Positions 8,273 to 16,682 of a stretch of DNA of 64,000 nt are shown here, one piece after another. Where the stretch lies: positions 62,001 through 126,000 of the forward strand of contig NZ_JQNR01000003.1 of the NCBI RefSeq assembly GCF_000745345.1, given 5' to 3'. The translations under genes and the position numbers were made by a program. Origin of the DNA: Actinacidiphila yeochonensis CN732. Its GTDB lineage: Bacteria; Actinomycetota; Actinomycetes; Streptomycetales; Streptomycetaceae. The first letter of the stretch is position 1; every line of letters begins with the position of its first letter. The notes beneath the pieces are model-generated. The model had not been told where the DNA came from and searched no databases. It worked only from the letters and a program-made list of their open reading frames with translations.

Positions 8273-9898
8273 ATGACCACCGACCGCGGCCTGAGCAGGC
8301 CTCATGTCCCCACGCCCGAGGGGGACTCACCGAGCCCGGACCGTCCAGGCCGTCCGGAGCGTCCAGGCCGTCCAGGCCGGCGAAGCCGCCCCGAACTCCC
8401 GGACCGCCCCACCCGCACGAGTACGGCAGCGGAGCCGAGCCGGCTCGACGGTCCCGGACAGCGGCCGGCGGGCGGGAGCCCGACCGTCACCCTCGTCGCG
8501 GCCCTCCTCGGCTCCTTCCTCGTCGCGCTGGACTCCTCCGTGGTGAACGTCGCGCTGCCGGCGATGGGGCACGGGCTGCACGGCGGGATGTCCGCGCTCC
8601 AGTGGGTCGTCGACGGCTACACCCTCGCGCTGGCCGCGCTGATGCTCTCCACCGGGGCGCTGGCGGACCGGGTGGGCGCGGGCCCGGCGTTCCGCGGCGG
8701 GGCCGTCGTCTTCACGGCGGCCTCCGCCGCGTGCGGCCTCGCCCCCGACCTGACGGTGCTGGTGGCCGCCCGGGTGCTCCAGGGCGCCGCGGCGGCGGTG
8801 GTGCTGCCCTCCTCGCTGGCCCTGGTCCGCCAGGCGTTCCCCGACCGGGCCCGGCAGGCGCGGGCCATCTCGCAGTGGGCGGTGGGCGGGTCGACGGCGC
8901 TGGCGCTGGGGCCGGTGGCCGGCGGGGCGCTGACCACGATCTGGGGCTGGCGGGCGGTGTTCTTCGTCAACCTGCCGGCGGGCGCCCTGGCCGTGGTGCT
9001 GGCCCGCCGGACCGGCCGGTCGGCGCGCCGCCGGACGCCGCTGGACCTGCCGGGCCAGACCACCGCCGTGGTGGCGCTGGCCGGGGTGGCGTACGCGGTG
9101 GTGCAGGGCGGCCGGGCCGGGGTGGCGGCGGGAGCGGTGGCGGCGGCCGCGTTCGCGGTGTTCCTGGTGGTGGAGGCCCGCCGGCCGCACCCGGTGGTGC
9201 CGCTGGGGCTGTTCCGGCAGCCGGCGGTGTCGGCGTCCGTACTGGCCGGCGCCGCGCTGAGCTTCGCGTTCTACGGCATGCTCTTCGTCCTCAGCCTGTT
9301 CTTCCAGCAGGTGCGGGGGCAGTCGCCGCTGCACGCCGGGGTGCTGTTCGTGCCCATGACGGTGCTCATCTCGACGGTGAACCTGGTGTCCGGCCGGCTC
9401 ACGAACCGCTACGGGCCGAGGGTGCCGCTGCTCCTCGGCCAGGCGGTGGCCGCGGCCGGGACGCTGGTGCTGCTGCCGGTGGGCTCGCACACCCCGCTGC
9501 CGGTGGTGGCGCTGGCGGCGGTGCCGTTCGCGCTGGGCACGGGCCTCGCGGTTCCGGCGCTGACGGCGGCGGTGATGGCCTCGGTGCCGGGTGAGCGGGC
9601 CGGGATGGCGGCGGGCGTGCTCAACGCCTGCCGCCAGGTGGCCGGCGCGCTGAGCGTCGCGGTCTTCGGGACGCTGCTGGGCGAGCACGCCGGGTTCCTG
9701 ACCGGGATGCGGCTGAGCGCGGTGGCGGGCGCGGCGCTGCTGGCCCTGTCCGCGGCGGTGACCACGCTCGGCCTGCGCGGCCCGGGGGCGGCGGCCCGGC
9801 GGGTGGCGGTGGTGGCCGGCCCCGGCGCGGCGGAGCAGGCGGGCCCGCCGGAAGCGGGGCAGGCTGGTGGGGTGCGGGCCGTCCAGGGCCCCGAGTGA
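8273..9898 (+). CDS. DHA2-family MFS drug exporter (14-TM, EmrB/QacA type)
   Basis: 541 residues. A ~70-residue Pro/Arg-rich cytoplasmic leader is followed by a long series of hydrophobic segments consistent with 14 membrane helices. Motif-like blocks: LDSSVVNVALPAM in helix 1, GALADRVGAG in the loop 2-3 region, and ARVLQGAAAAVVLPSSLAL in helices 4-5, typical of the DHA2 group of proton-driven exporters. The ATG at 8273 (MTTDRG) is preferred over the upstream in-frame start. Next to a GlxA-type regulator, so probably inducible; substrate unknown. The DUF488 gene follows after 10 bp. Confidence 0.85.
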   Translation: MTTDRGLSRPHVPTPEGDSPSPDRPGRPERPGRPGRRSRPELPDRPTRTSTAAEPSRLDGPGQRPAGGSPTVTLVAALLGSFLVALDSSVVNVALPAMGHGLHGGMSALQWVVDGYTLALAALMLSTGALADRVGAGPAFRGGAVVFTAASAACGLAPDLTVLVAARVLQGAAAAVVLPSSLALVRQAFPDRARQARAISQWAVGGSTALALGPVAGGALTTIWGWRAVFFVNLPAGALAVVLARRTGRSARRRTPLDLPGQTTAVVALAGVAYAVVQGGRAGVAAGAVAAAAFAVFLVVEARRPHPVVPLGLFRQPAVSASVLAGAALSFAFYGMLFVLSLFFQQVRGQSPLHAGVLFVPMTVLISTVNLVSGRLTNRYGPRVPLLLGQAVAAAGTLVLLPVGSHTPLPVVALAAVPFALGTGLAVPALTAAVMASVPGERAGMAAGVLNACRQVAGALSVAVFGTLLGEHAGFLTGMRLSAVAGAALLALSAAVTTLGLRGPGAAARRVAVVAGPGAAEQAGPPEAGQAGGVRAVQGPE

Positions 9899-9908
9899 GG
9901 AGGGCGCG

Positions 9909-10274
9909 GTGGCGGCGGGGCACGGCGGTTTCCGGGTGCGTCGGGTGTACGACGACGTGGAGCCTGGGGACGGCACGCGGGTGCTGGTCGACCGGCTGTG
10001 GCCGCGCGGGGTGTCGAAGGAGCGGGCGGCGGTGGACGAGTGGCCCAAGGAGCTCACGCCCTCCGACGAGCTGCGCCGCTTCCTGCACGCCGACCCGGAC
10101 CGGTACGACGAGTTCGCCCGCCGCTACCGCGAGGAGCTGGCCGAGGCCGCCCCCGCCGCGGCGGCCCGGCGGCTGCGGCAGCTGGCCGAGCGGGGCCCGG
10201 TCACCCTCGTCACGGCGGTGAAGGACCCCGACCGCAGCCACGTCCCCACCCTGCTGGCCGCCCTGCGCGGCTGA
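9909..10274 (+). CDS. DUF488 family protein
   Basis: 121 residues starting at GTG 9909, six bases after a GAGGAGG ribosome-binding site that overlaps the end of the exporter gene, so co-transcribed. The DUF488 signature is clear: VYDDVEPGDGTRVLVDRLWPRG near the N-terminus, then the DEWPKELTPSDELRRFLHADP block and RYREEL, with TLVTAVKD near the end. Small cytoplasmic proteins of this family are widespread but not biochemically defined. Confidence 0.85.
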   Translation: MAAGHGGFRVRRVYDDVEPGDGTRVLVDRLWPRGVSKERAAVDEWPKELTPSDELRRFLHADPDRYDEFARRYREELAEAAPAAAARRLRQLAERGPVTLVTAVKDPDRSHVPTLLAALRG

Positions 10275-10352
10275 CACCCCGGGGTCCGGCCGCCGGGCCG
10301 GGCCCCGGTTTTCCGGACGCCCGGAGCGGCCGCGGACTGGCACGCTGCCGGC

Positions 10353-10892
10353 ATGGACCGTGCGGAGGCGTTGCTCATCGGCGGCCGGGCCGGCGTCGGC
10401 AAGTCGACGGTGGCGTGGGAGGTTTCGACGTGTCTGCGCGCGGCGTCCGTCCACCACGCGGTGATCGGGGGCGACTTCATGGGGCAGGCGCATCCCGCGC
10501 CGGCGGGGGACCCCGACCGCTCGCGGATCACGGAGCGCAACCTGACGTCGGTGTGGGGGAACTACGCCCAGCTCGGCTACCGGTTCCTCGTCTGCACCGA
10601 CACCGTCAGCGTGCTGCCCGAGGCCACCGCGATGTTCGAGCGCGCGATGGGCGCCGGCGTGCGGATCGTCCGGGTCCTGCTCACCGCCTCCGACGCCACC
10701 GCCGGGGAGCGGCCGGCAGCCCGCGAACGCGGGTCGGGGCTGGAGCAGGAGGTGGCGAACAGCCGACGGAAGGCCCGGCTCCTGGACGAGCGGGCGCCCG
10801 CGGACACCGTGCGCGTGGCCACCGACGGCAGGACGGTCGTCGACATCGCGCGCGAGGTGGTCGCCGCCACCGGCTGGGCCACCGGTACGTGA
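10353..10892 (+). CDS. P-loop ATP-binding protein (small kinase-like)
   Basis: 179 residues. The N-terminus has a Walker A motif GGRAGVGKST directly after a short strand, and IGGDFM may be a Walker-B-like or substrate strand. Size and layout resemble adenylylsulfate kinase, gluconate kinase or shikimate kinase relatives, but no substrate motif is recognised. The stretch ARERGSGLEQEVANSRRKARLLDE suggests a lid helix. Convergent with the aldehyde dehydrogenase gene. Confidence 0.65.
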   Translation: MDRAEALLIGGRAGVGKSTVAWEVSTCLRAASVHHAVIGGDFMGQAHPAPAGDPDRSRITERNLTSVWGNYAQLGYRFLVCTDTVSVLPEATAMFERAMGAGVRIVRVLLTASDATAGERPAARERGSGLEQEVANSRRKARLLDERAPADTVRVATDGRTVVDIAREVVAATGWATGT

Positions 10893-10920
10893 CCGCGCCC
10901 CGCCGCCGGACCTGACCGGT

Positions 10921-10949
10921 CGTACGGCACGCCCGCCGGGCGCCGTACG
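10921..10949. terminator. Hairpin between convergent genes
   Basis: CGTACGGC (10921-10928) pairs with GCCGTACG (10942-10949), with a 13-base GC-rich loop. It lies in the 82-bp gap between the convergent P-loop and aldehyde dehydrogenase genes. Confidence 0.5.
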
Positions 10950-10974
10950 GCCGGCCGGTACCGGCGGCCGGGGG

Positions 10975-12504
10975 CTATCCGCGCACGCCGTCGACGCGGC
11001 GGGGCAGGCCGAGCGGGTTGTCGTCGCGCAGCTCGGCCGGCAGCAGCGCCGGGGGCGTGTCCTGGTAGGCGACCGGGCGCAGCCAGCGTTCGACGGCGGT
11101 GGCGCCGACCGAGGTGGAGGTGGAGGTGGTCGCCGGGTAGGGGCCGCCGTGGTGCTGGGCGCCGGTGACGGCGACGCCGGTGGGCCATCCGTTGACGAGG
11201 ACCCGTCCGGCCAGTCCGGCCAGCCGGGCCAGCAGCCCCGCCGCGCTGCCGCCGGGCGCCGCGGCCTCCCGCTCGCCGAGGTGCGCGGTGGCGGTCAGGC
11301 TGCCGGGCACCCGGTCGAGGACGGCGGCCAGTTCGGCGGCGCCGTCGTACCGGACGATCACCGTCAGCGGGCCGAAGCACTCCTCCAGCAGCGGGTCGAG
11401 GGCGCCGGGCGCCGCCAGCTCGGCCGCCGAGGCGGTGACGTAGCCGGGCCGGACGGTGAGGCCGTCGCCGGCGTCGGGGGCGAGCGGGGTGTCCACGCCG
11501 GGCAGCGCGGACCGTTCGGCGGCGCCCTTGAGGAAGGCGTCGCGCATCCGGGTGTCGAGCAGCACGCCGGCCGGCGCCTGCCCGGCCGCGCCGGTCACCG
11601 CGGCCACCAGCCGGTCTCCGTCGGGGCCTGCCGGGACCAGCACCAGGCCGGGCTTGGTGCAGAACTGCCCGGTGCCCAGGGTGAACGACCCGGCCAGCCC
11701 GGTGCCGATCTGCTCGGCCCGTTCGGCCGCGGCGGCGGCGGTGACGACGACCGGGTTGACGCTGCCGAGCTCGCCGTGGAAGGGGATCGGGTGGGGGCGG
11801 GCGGCCGCCGCGTCGTACAGCGCGCGGCCGCCGCGGACCGAGCCGGTGAAGCCGGCCGCGGCCACCAGCGGGTGGCGGACCAGGTCGAGCCCGGCGTCGA
11901 AGCCGTGCACGAGGCCGACCGTGCCGGCCGGCAGTCCGGCGGTCTCGGCGGCCCGCCGCAGCAGCCCGGCGCACAGCTCGGAGGTGGCCGGATGGTCCGG
12001 GTGGGCCTTGACGACCACCGGGCAGCCGGCGGCCAGCGCGCTGGCGGTGTCGCCGCCGGGCACCGAGAAGGCCAGCGGGAAGTTGCTCGCCGCGTAGACG
12101 GCGACCACGCCCAGCGGGACCTTGTAGCGGCGCAGGTCGGGGCGCGGGATCGGCGTGGCCGCCGGGTCGGCGTGGTCGATGACGACGTCGAGGAAGCCGC
12201 CGTCCTCCACCTCGTCGGCGAAGGTGCGCAACTGGAAGGCGGTGCGGGCGAGTTCGCCGGTGAGGCGGGGGGAGCCGAGGGCGGTCTCGGCGTCCGCCGC
12301 GGCGACCACCTCGTCGGCGTGCTCCTCCAGCAGCCGGGCGGACTCCCGCAGCAGCCGGGCCCGGGAGCCGCGGTCGGCCAGCGCGGGCAGCGCCCCCGCG
12401 GCGGCGCGCACGGCGGCGTCCACCTCGGCGGTTCCGGCCTCGACGGCGGCCTGTCCGCGCTGCTTCCCGGTTCGGGGGTCGACGCTCCAGACTGGTACTG
12501 CCAC
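10975..12504 (-). CDS. 2,5-dioxovalerate (2-oxoglutarate semialdehyde) dehydrogenase
   Basis: 509-residue NADP-type aldehyde dehydrogenase. Key blocks: AASNFPLAFSVPGGDTASALAAGCPVV(K) cofactor region, FTGSVRGGRAL, the general-base Glu in FHGELGSVNPV and the catalytic Cys in GTGQFCTKPGLV, which is typical of the oxoglutarate semialdehyde dehydrogenase branch. It would oxidise the end product of the dehydratase encoded at 17899-18840 to 2-oxoglutarate. GTG 12504 is chosen because GGAGG precedes it by 8 bases; the frame is open further upstream but codes poorly. Divergent from the IclR gene and sharing its operator region. Confidence 0.85.
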   Translation of the reverse strand: MAVPVWSVDPRTGKQRGQAAVEAGTAEVDAAVRAAAGALPALADRGSRARLLRESARLLEEHADEVVAAADAETALGSPRLTGELARTAFQLRTFADEVEDGGFLDVVIDHADPAATPIPRPDLRRYKVPLGVVAVYAASNFPLAFSVPGGDTASALAAGCPVVVKAHPDHPATSELCAGLLRRAAETAGLPAGTVGLVHGFDAGLDLVRHPLVAAAGFTGSVRGGRALYDAAAARPHPIPFHGELGSVNPVVVTAAAAAERAEQIGTGLAGSFTLGTGQFCTKPGLVLVPAGPDGDRLVAAVTGAAGQAPAGVLLDTRMRDAFLKGAAERSALPGVDTPLAPDAGDGLTVRPGYVTASAAELAAPGALDPLLEECFGPLTVIVRYDGAAELAAVLDRVPGSLTATAHLGEREAAAPGGSAAGLLARLAGLAGRVLVNGWPTGVAVTGAQHHGGPYPATTSTSTSVGATAVERWLRPVAYQDTPPALLPAELRDDNPLGLPRRVDGVRG

Positions 12505-12569
12505 CGGATGAACCTCCACGTTCTCGGTACCGCGCGCGGCCTCGGACGACGGCGTTCGCGCTGCGTTCG

Positions 12570-12604
12570 TGTTCTCTATACTGAACAGCGTCTTCACATG
12601 TGAA
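12570..12604 (+). promoter_or_regulatory. IclR/ALDH divergent promoter with two palindromes
   Basis: TGTTC-N8-GAACA (12570-12587) is an 18-bp inverted repeat that contains a -10-like TATACT (12577-12582). A second perfect palindrome, TTCACATGTGAA, follows at 12593-12604. The first fits the same YGTTC-N8-GRACR pattern as the sites at 18907 and 19002, so it is the better candidate operator for the IclR protein encoded here. Confidence 0.6.
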
Positions 12605-12659
12605 TCACGTCGGGAGCCTACTTCCGCGCCTCCCGGCCGAACAAGAGGGGTCTGACGCG

Positions 12660-13469
12660 ATGGCTGCCGAGGGAGCCGGTCCACAGGGTTCACAGGGCCC
12701 GGGTTCGCAGGGTTCGCAGGGTTCGCAGGTCAAGTCCGCGGTCCGCACGGTGGAGCTGCTGGAGTTCTTCGCGAGCCGCCCCGGCATGCACAGCCTCGCC
12801 GCCGTCCAGGAGGCGGTCGGCTACCCCAAGTCCAGCCTGTACATGCTGCTGCGCACCCTGGTGGAGCTGGGCTGGGTGGAGACGGACGCCACGGGCACCC
12901 GCTACGGCATCGGCGTGCGCGCCCTGCTGGTGGGCACCTCCTACATCGACGGCGACGAGGTGGTGGCCGCCGCCCGGCCGGCGCTGGACCGGCTCGCGGA
13001 CGAGACCAGCGAAACGATCCACCTGGCACGGCTGGACGGCGCCAGCGTGGTCTACCTCGCCACCCGCCAGTCGCAGCACTACCTGCGGCCCTTCACCCGG
13101 GTCGGCCGGCGGCTGCCGGCGCACTCCACGTCGCTGGGCAAGGCGCTGCTGGCCACGTACACCGACGAGCAGGTGCGCACGATGCTGCCGGAGACGCTGG
13201 AGCCGCTGACCGAGCACACGCACACCGACCGCGAGAAGCTGATCGAGGAGCTGGGCCGCATCCGCGAGCAGGGCTACGCGGTGGACCGGGAGGAGAACAC
13301 CCTCGGCCTGCGCTGCTTCGGCGTGGCGATCCCGTACCGCACGCCGGCCCGGGACGCGGTCAGTTGCTCGGTTCCGGTGGCCCGGCTCACCCAGGGCCAC
13401 GAGGAGACGATCAAGGACACCCTCTTCGACGCGCGCGACCGGCTGCTGCTGGCCACCCGGCGGCTGTGA
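12660..13469 (+). CDS. IclR-family transcriptional regulator
   Basis: 269 residues. ATG 12660 is preferred to the earlier in-frame start because AGAGGGG lies upstream. After a short G-S-Q repeat (from an imperfect 9-base repeat in the DNA) comes the winged HTH (HSLAAVQEAVGYPKSSLYMLLRTL) and the IclR ligand domain with the usual block PAHSTSLGKALLATY, GYAVDREENTLGLRCFG and PYRTP. It probably represses the uronate/aldarate genes: it is divergent from the semialdehyde dehydrogenase gene and the shared motif also stands before the dehydratase and dehydrogenase genes. Confidence 0.88.
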   Translation: MAAEGAGPQGSQGPGSQGSQGSQVKSAVRTVELLEFFASRPGMHSLAAVQEAVGYPKSSLYMLLRTLVELGWVETDATGTRYGIGVRALLVGTSYIDGDEVVAAARPALDRLADETSETIHLARLDGASVVYLATRQSQHYLRPFTRVGRRLPAHSTSLGKALLATYTDEQVRTMLPETLEPLTEHTHTDREKLIEELGRIREQGYAVDREENTLGLRCFGVAIPYRTPARDAVSCSVPVARLTQGHEETIKDTLFDARDRLLLATRRL

Positions 13470-13541
13470 CCCCCGCCCGCCGACCCCCGCCCACCGGCAA
13501 GCCACGTCCCCGTAAAGGGTGTCGCGGTTAGGGTCAGCGGC

Positions 13542-14366
13542 ATGCCGAACAGCCAGCGTGACAGCCACAAGGACCTGATCGAGCGCCGCCGCTCCTCCTT
13601 CGGCGCCGCCGCCCGCGCCTACGCCGAGCACCGCCCCGGCTACCCGCGCGAGGCGGTGCGGTGGGCCCTGGAGCGGGCCGCCGCCACCCGGCCCGGCGGC
13701 GAAGGGCGCACGGCAAAGGGCGCGTTGGACGTCCTCGACCTCGGAGCGGGCACCGGCAAGCTCACCGCCGTGGTCGCGGCGCTCGGCCACCGCGTCACGG
13801 CCGTGGAGCCGGACGCCGAGATGATCGCCGAACTGCGCCGCCTGTACCCGGATGTGACGACACGTCAGGGTGACGCGGAGCGGATACCGCTGCCGGACGC
13901 CTCGGTGGACGCGGTGGTCGTCGGCCAGGCGTTCCACTGGTTCGACCAGGACCGCGCGCTGCCCGAGATCACCCGGGTACTGCGGCCGGGCGGCGTGGTC
14001 GCCGGGCTGTGGAACGCCGACGACGACCGGGTGGAGTGGGTGCGCGGCCTGGTCGCCGTGTCGCCGGCGGAGGTCTCGACCGTGTCCTGGGGGGACGGCC
14101 CCGGCGTCGGCGCGCATCCGCTGCTGGGCCGGCTGGAGGTGGAGCTGTTCACCCACCGGGTGCGGCACACCGTCGACTCGCTGCTGGCCGTCATCGGCAC
14201 CCACTCGCACCAGCTGACCCTCGAACCGGCCGCGCTGGCCGAGGAGTCGGCGCGTATCCGGGCCTACCTCGAAGGCTGTCCGGAAACCGCCTCGGGCCCC
14301 TTCGACCTGCCGCTCACCACCCGGGTGGAAGTCCGGATCAGGACAGGGAATTTTACCGGTTCCTGA
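13542..14366 (+). CDS. Class I SAM-dependent methyltransferase
   Basis: 274 residues. Glycine-rich SAM site VLDLGAGTGKL (about residue 65), acidic end of strand 2 VTAVEPDAEMI, motif GDAERIPLPDASVDAVVVGQAFHWF and post-motif RVLRPGG. The AFHWFD segment places it in the UbiE/trans-aconitate methyltransferase-like group. The N-terminal SFGAAARAYAEHRPGYP is typical of this group in actinobacteria. Substrate is unknown and context gives no pathway. Confidence 0.8.
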   Translation: MPNSQRDSHKDLIERRRSSFGAAARAYAEHRPGYPREAVRWALERAAATRPGGEGRTAKGALDVLDLGAGTGKLTAVVAALGHRVTAVEPDAEMIAELRRLYPDVTTRQGDAERIPLPDASVDAVVVGQAFHWFDQDRALPEITRVLRPGGVVAGLWNADDDRVEWVRGLVAVSPAEVSTVSWGDGPGVGAHPLLGRLEVELFTHRVRHTVDSLLAVIGTHSHQLTLEPAALAEESARIRAYLEGCPETASGPFDLPLTTRVEVRIRTGNFTGS

Positions 14367-14449
14367 ACTCTGCCCACAGAGTGACCGCGCTGCTACGCTC
14401 GCGCAGCGCCGTGGCGGGGAGGTCCGGGCAGGCAGGAAGAGGGTGGGGC

Positions 14450-15406
14450 GTGGGCACGTCCGTCGAGGCCGGCGCCGGGGACTCCGCGGCCTTCCACGCG
14501 TTCTTCGAGCGCCACTACGCCGAACTCGCCCGCCTCGCCCACCTGCTGACCGGCGAGCAGGACGCGGCCGACGACCTTGCGGCGGACGCGCTGGTGGCGG
14601 TCTGGCGGCACTGGGACCGGGTGCGGGCGGCCGACAACCCGGTCGCGTACGCCCGCGGGGTGGTGGCGAACCTGGCCCGGTCCCGCATCCGCAGCGCGGT
14701 CCGCGAACGGCGCCGGGTGGCACTGTTCTTCTCCCAGCGCACCGAGCGCGTCGAGGAACCGGACGTGCCGGCGGTGCTGGACCTGCGCGAGGCGCTCCAG
14801 CGGCTGCCCTTCCGCAAGCGGGCGTGCGTGGTGCTGCGCCACGCCTTCGACCTGTCGGAGAAGGACACGGCCGCGGCGCTCGGCGTCTCCGTCGGCACCG
14901 TGAAGAGCCAGACCTCGCGCGGGGTGGCCGAGTTGGAGCGGCTGCTGGCGCCGGACGGCCCCGCCGCGGCCGGTCGCGGGAACGCCGCCGGGCCCGGGTC
15001 CGCGCCCGGCCGGCCGGGCGGGGCGGCGGGCGCGCTGACGGCGGCGGGCGCGGTACGGCCGCCGGACGGCGGGACGGGCCCGGGCGACGGGGGCGCGCCG
15101 CCGCCGGCGGGCGGAGCGCTGTCCCCGGGGAGCGTCGGCCGGGCGGACGCGGGGGCCGACACCTCGGCTACCGCGGGTCCGGTGGGCGGACCCCCGGCCG
15201 GGCTGGAGGACGGGCTGGTCAGCGGGCTCGCGGCGGGCGGTGCGGCGCGGTCCGAGGACGCCGCGGGGGCCGAGGGGGGACGCCGGACCGCCGGCGGGAG
15301 CGGTTCCGCGCCGGGGGCGGTCACGGGGGCGGCGAAGCGGACGAGGATACTTGAGGGCGGGAGTCCCGGGGCACGACCGCGCACGCACACGGGACGGGGA
15401 GTGTGA
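14450..15406 (+). CDS. SigE-family ECF RNA polymerase sigma factor with long disordered tail
   Basis: 318 residues. Region 2 runs over about residues 10-75 (FFERHYAELARLAHLLTGEQ, ADDLAADALVAVWRHWDRV) and region 4 over about 110-165 (FRKRACVVLRHAFDLSEKDT, AAALGVSVGTVKSQTSRG). The GTG at 14450 has a purine-rich upstream stretch. Unusually, about 145 residues of Gly/Ala/Pro-rich sequence with little structure follow region 4. The stop codon TGA overlaps the ATG of the downstream membrane-protein gene, suggesting coupled expression. That partner may act as its regulator, but no zinc-type anti-sigma motif is visible. Confidence 0.8.
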   Translation: MGTSVEAGAGDSAAFHAFFERHYAELARLAHLLTGEQDAADDLAADALVAVWRHWDRVRAADNPVAYARGVVANLARSRIRSAVRERRRVALFFSQRTERVEEPDVPAVLDLREALQRLPFRKRACVVLRHAFDLSEKDTAAALGVSVGTVKSQTSRGVAELERLLAPDGPAAAGRGNAAGPGSAPGRPGGAAGALTAAGAVRPPDGGTGPGDGGAPPPAGGALSPGSVGRADAGADTSATAGPVGGPPAGLEDGLVSGLAAGGAARSEDAAGAEGGRRTAGGSGSAPGAVTGAAKRTRILEGGSPGARPRTHTGRGV

Positions 15407-16258
15407 TGGCCGAACTGCCGGAGCGGCTGCGCGCCGCGGCAGACGCGCACCGGCCCGACCGCGAACGGATGCTGGCCCGGGTGGAGCGGGCGATCGCCGC
15501 GCCGGAGGCCGAGCCCGCGGCGCCCTGGATGCGGGTGGGCGTGGTGGCCGCCGCGGTGGCGGGCGCGATAGGGCTCGGCGGCCTCGCGGTGGGCGCGGTC
15601 TCCAGCGGCTCGGACCGGCCGACCGCCACCACCCAGGCCCCGCGCCGCTGCGGCCGCCGGCCGGCCGCTCCCCGGAGCCGAGCATCTCCGCGCCACCGTC
15701 CCGTACCCGTGCGACGGGCGGCGCGGAGGGCCGGACCGCCGAGCCCGGCGGCAGTTCGGCCGCCGAGCCGGGCGGGCGGCACAGCCGGACGGCTGCGGGC
15801 TCCCCGCCTCCCCCGCCTCCCCGGCCGGGGCGACCCCGGGTGCGGACGGCGCGTCCCCGTCGGTGGCGGCGGCCGGACCGGTCCGGGCCTCAGGCGGCAT
15901 GGACCCGAACAGCAACCCTTATTGGGCCGGGAGCGACGTCCGCCTCACCACGGCGGAGCAGTTGGCCTCGTTCACCGTGGAGATCCGGATATCGGCCGGC
16001 TCGGGTCCGGTGACCTCGACCAACTCCTTCACCGACATACCGGGGGGCCTCCCGGCGGTGGTCTCGGCGCAGCCGGACGGCAGCCTGCTGTACCGCTGGA
16101 CGCTCACCGGGCGGGTCCTCCCCCCGGGCACGTACACCTTCGGCGCGCAGTTCAACCACCCGCGGGGCACCCGCGACACCACCGCCGACCGCTGGACGGT
16201 GGACGCCTCCGGTGCCGTCGGCACGGCGGCCCTGCCGCCGCTGACCGGCCACTTCTGA
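15406..16258 (+). pseudogene. Single-pass membrane protein coupled to the sigma factor gene, frame-broken
   Basis: The start ATG overlaps the sigma-factor stop (TGATG). Frame 1 codes a cytoplasmic helix (PERLRAAADAHRPDRERMLAR) and one membrane helix (VGVVAAAVAGAIGLGGLAVGAV). Codon quality then moves to frame 3 near 15650 (Pro/Ser/Thr/Gly linker) and to frame 2 near 15810, where a ~120-residue extracellular beta domain (SNPYWAGSDVRLTTAEQL through TADRWTVDASG) ends at 16258. Both changes equal one missing base in C/G runs, so the gene is probably intact in the organism: N-in, one TM, exported domain. Possibly a sigma-factor regulator; function not known. Confidence 0.6.
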
Positions 16259-16682
16259 GCCGCGGCCGCGTGCACCCGGGTCCGCCACGCACCCGCTTGA
16301 GTGCGGGCGCGCGCCTCCGCGCGCGGGCGGCGGGACGGCGGTGCCCGGCACAGGGCGGGACGGGAACGGACGGAACGGCACGACACCGGGCGGAACGGCA
16401 CGGGACAGGACGGGAACGGCCTCCTGACATCCGGTGGAAATACTCGGATCGCCACGGCAACCTCCTGTGCCTCGGCGGCGACTTGGGGGTGCACGGACTT
16501 CCCCGTCGGCACCCGGCGGGCCGAGCTCCCGGGGCGCGGCGGTACCCCCATGATCGCCGCGCCCCGGGCACCACGCCGCGACGCGGCCGCCGTGCGTCAC
16601 CGTGCTTCCGCCCAACGCCCCTGTCAGCCGGCCGCGTTCAGGTGAACGTCAGGCGGGACGCCCCGCACGGAGGCCGCCGGGG
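16259..16682. other. Intergenic region with short direct repeats
   Basis: No gene seen between two convergent genes (424 bp). CGGAACGGCACG occurs at 16371 and 16391, and GACGGGAACGG at 16359 and 16409. The region is strand-biased (GGAACGG-rich) around 16345-16420. Confidence 0.5.
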
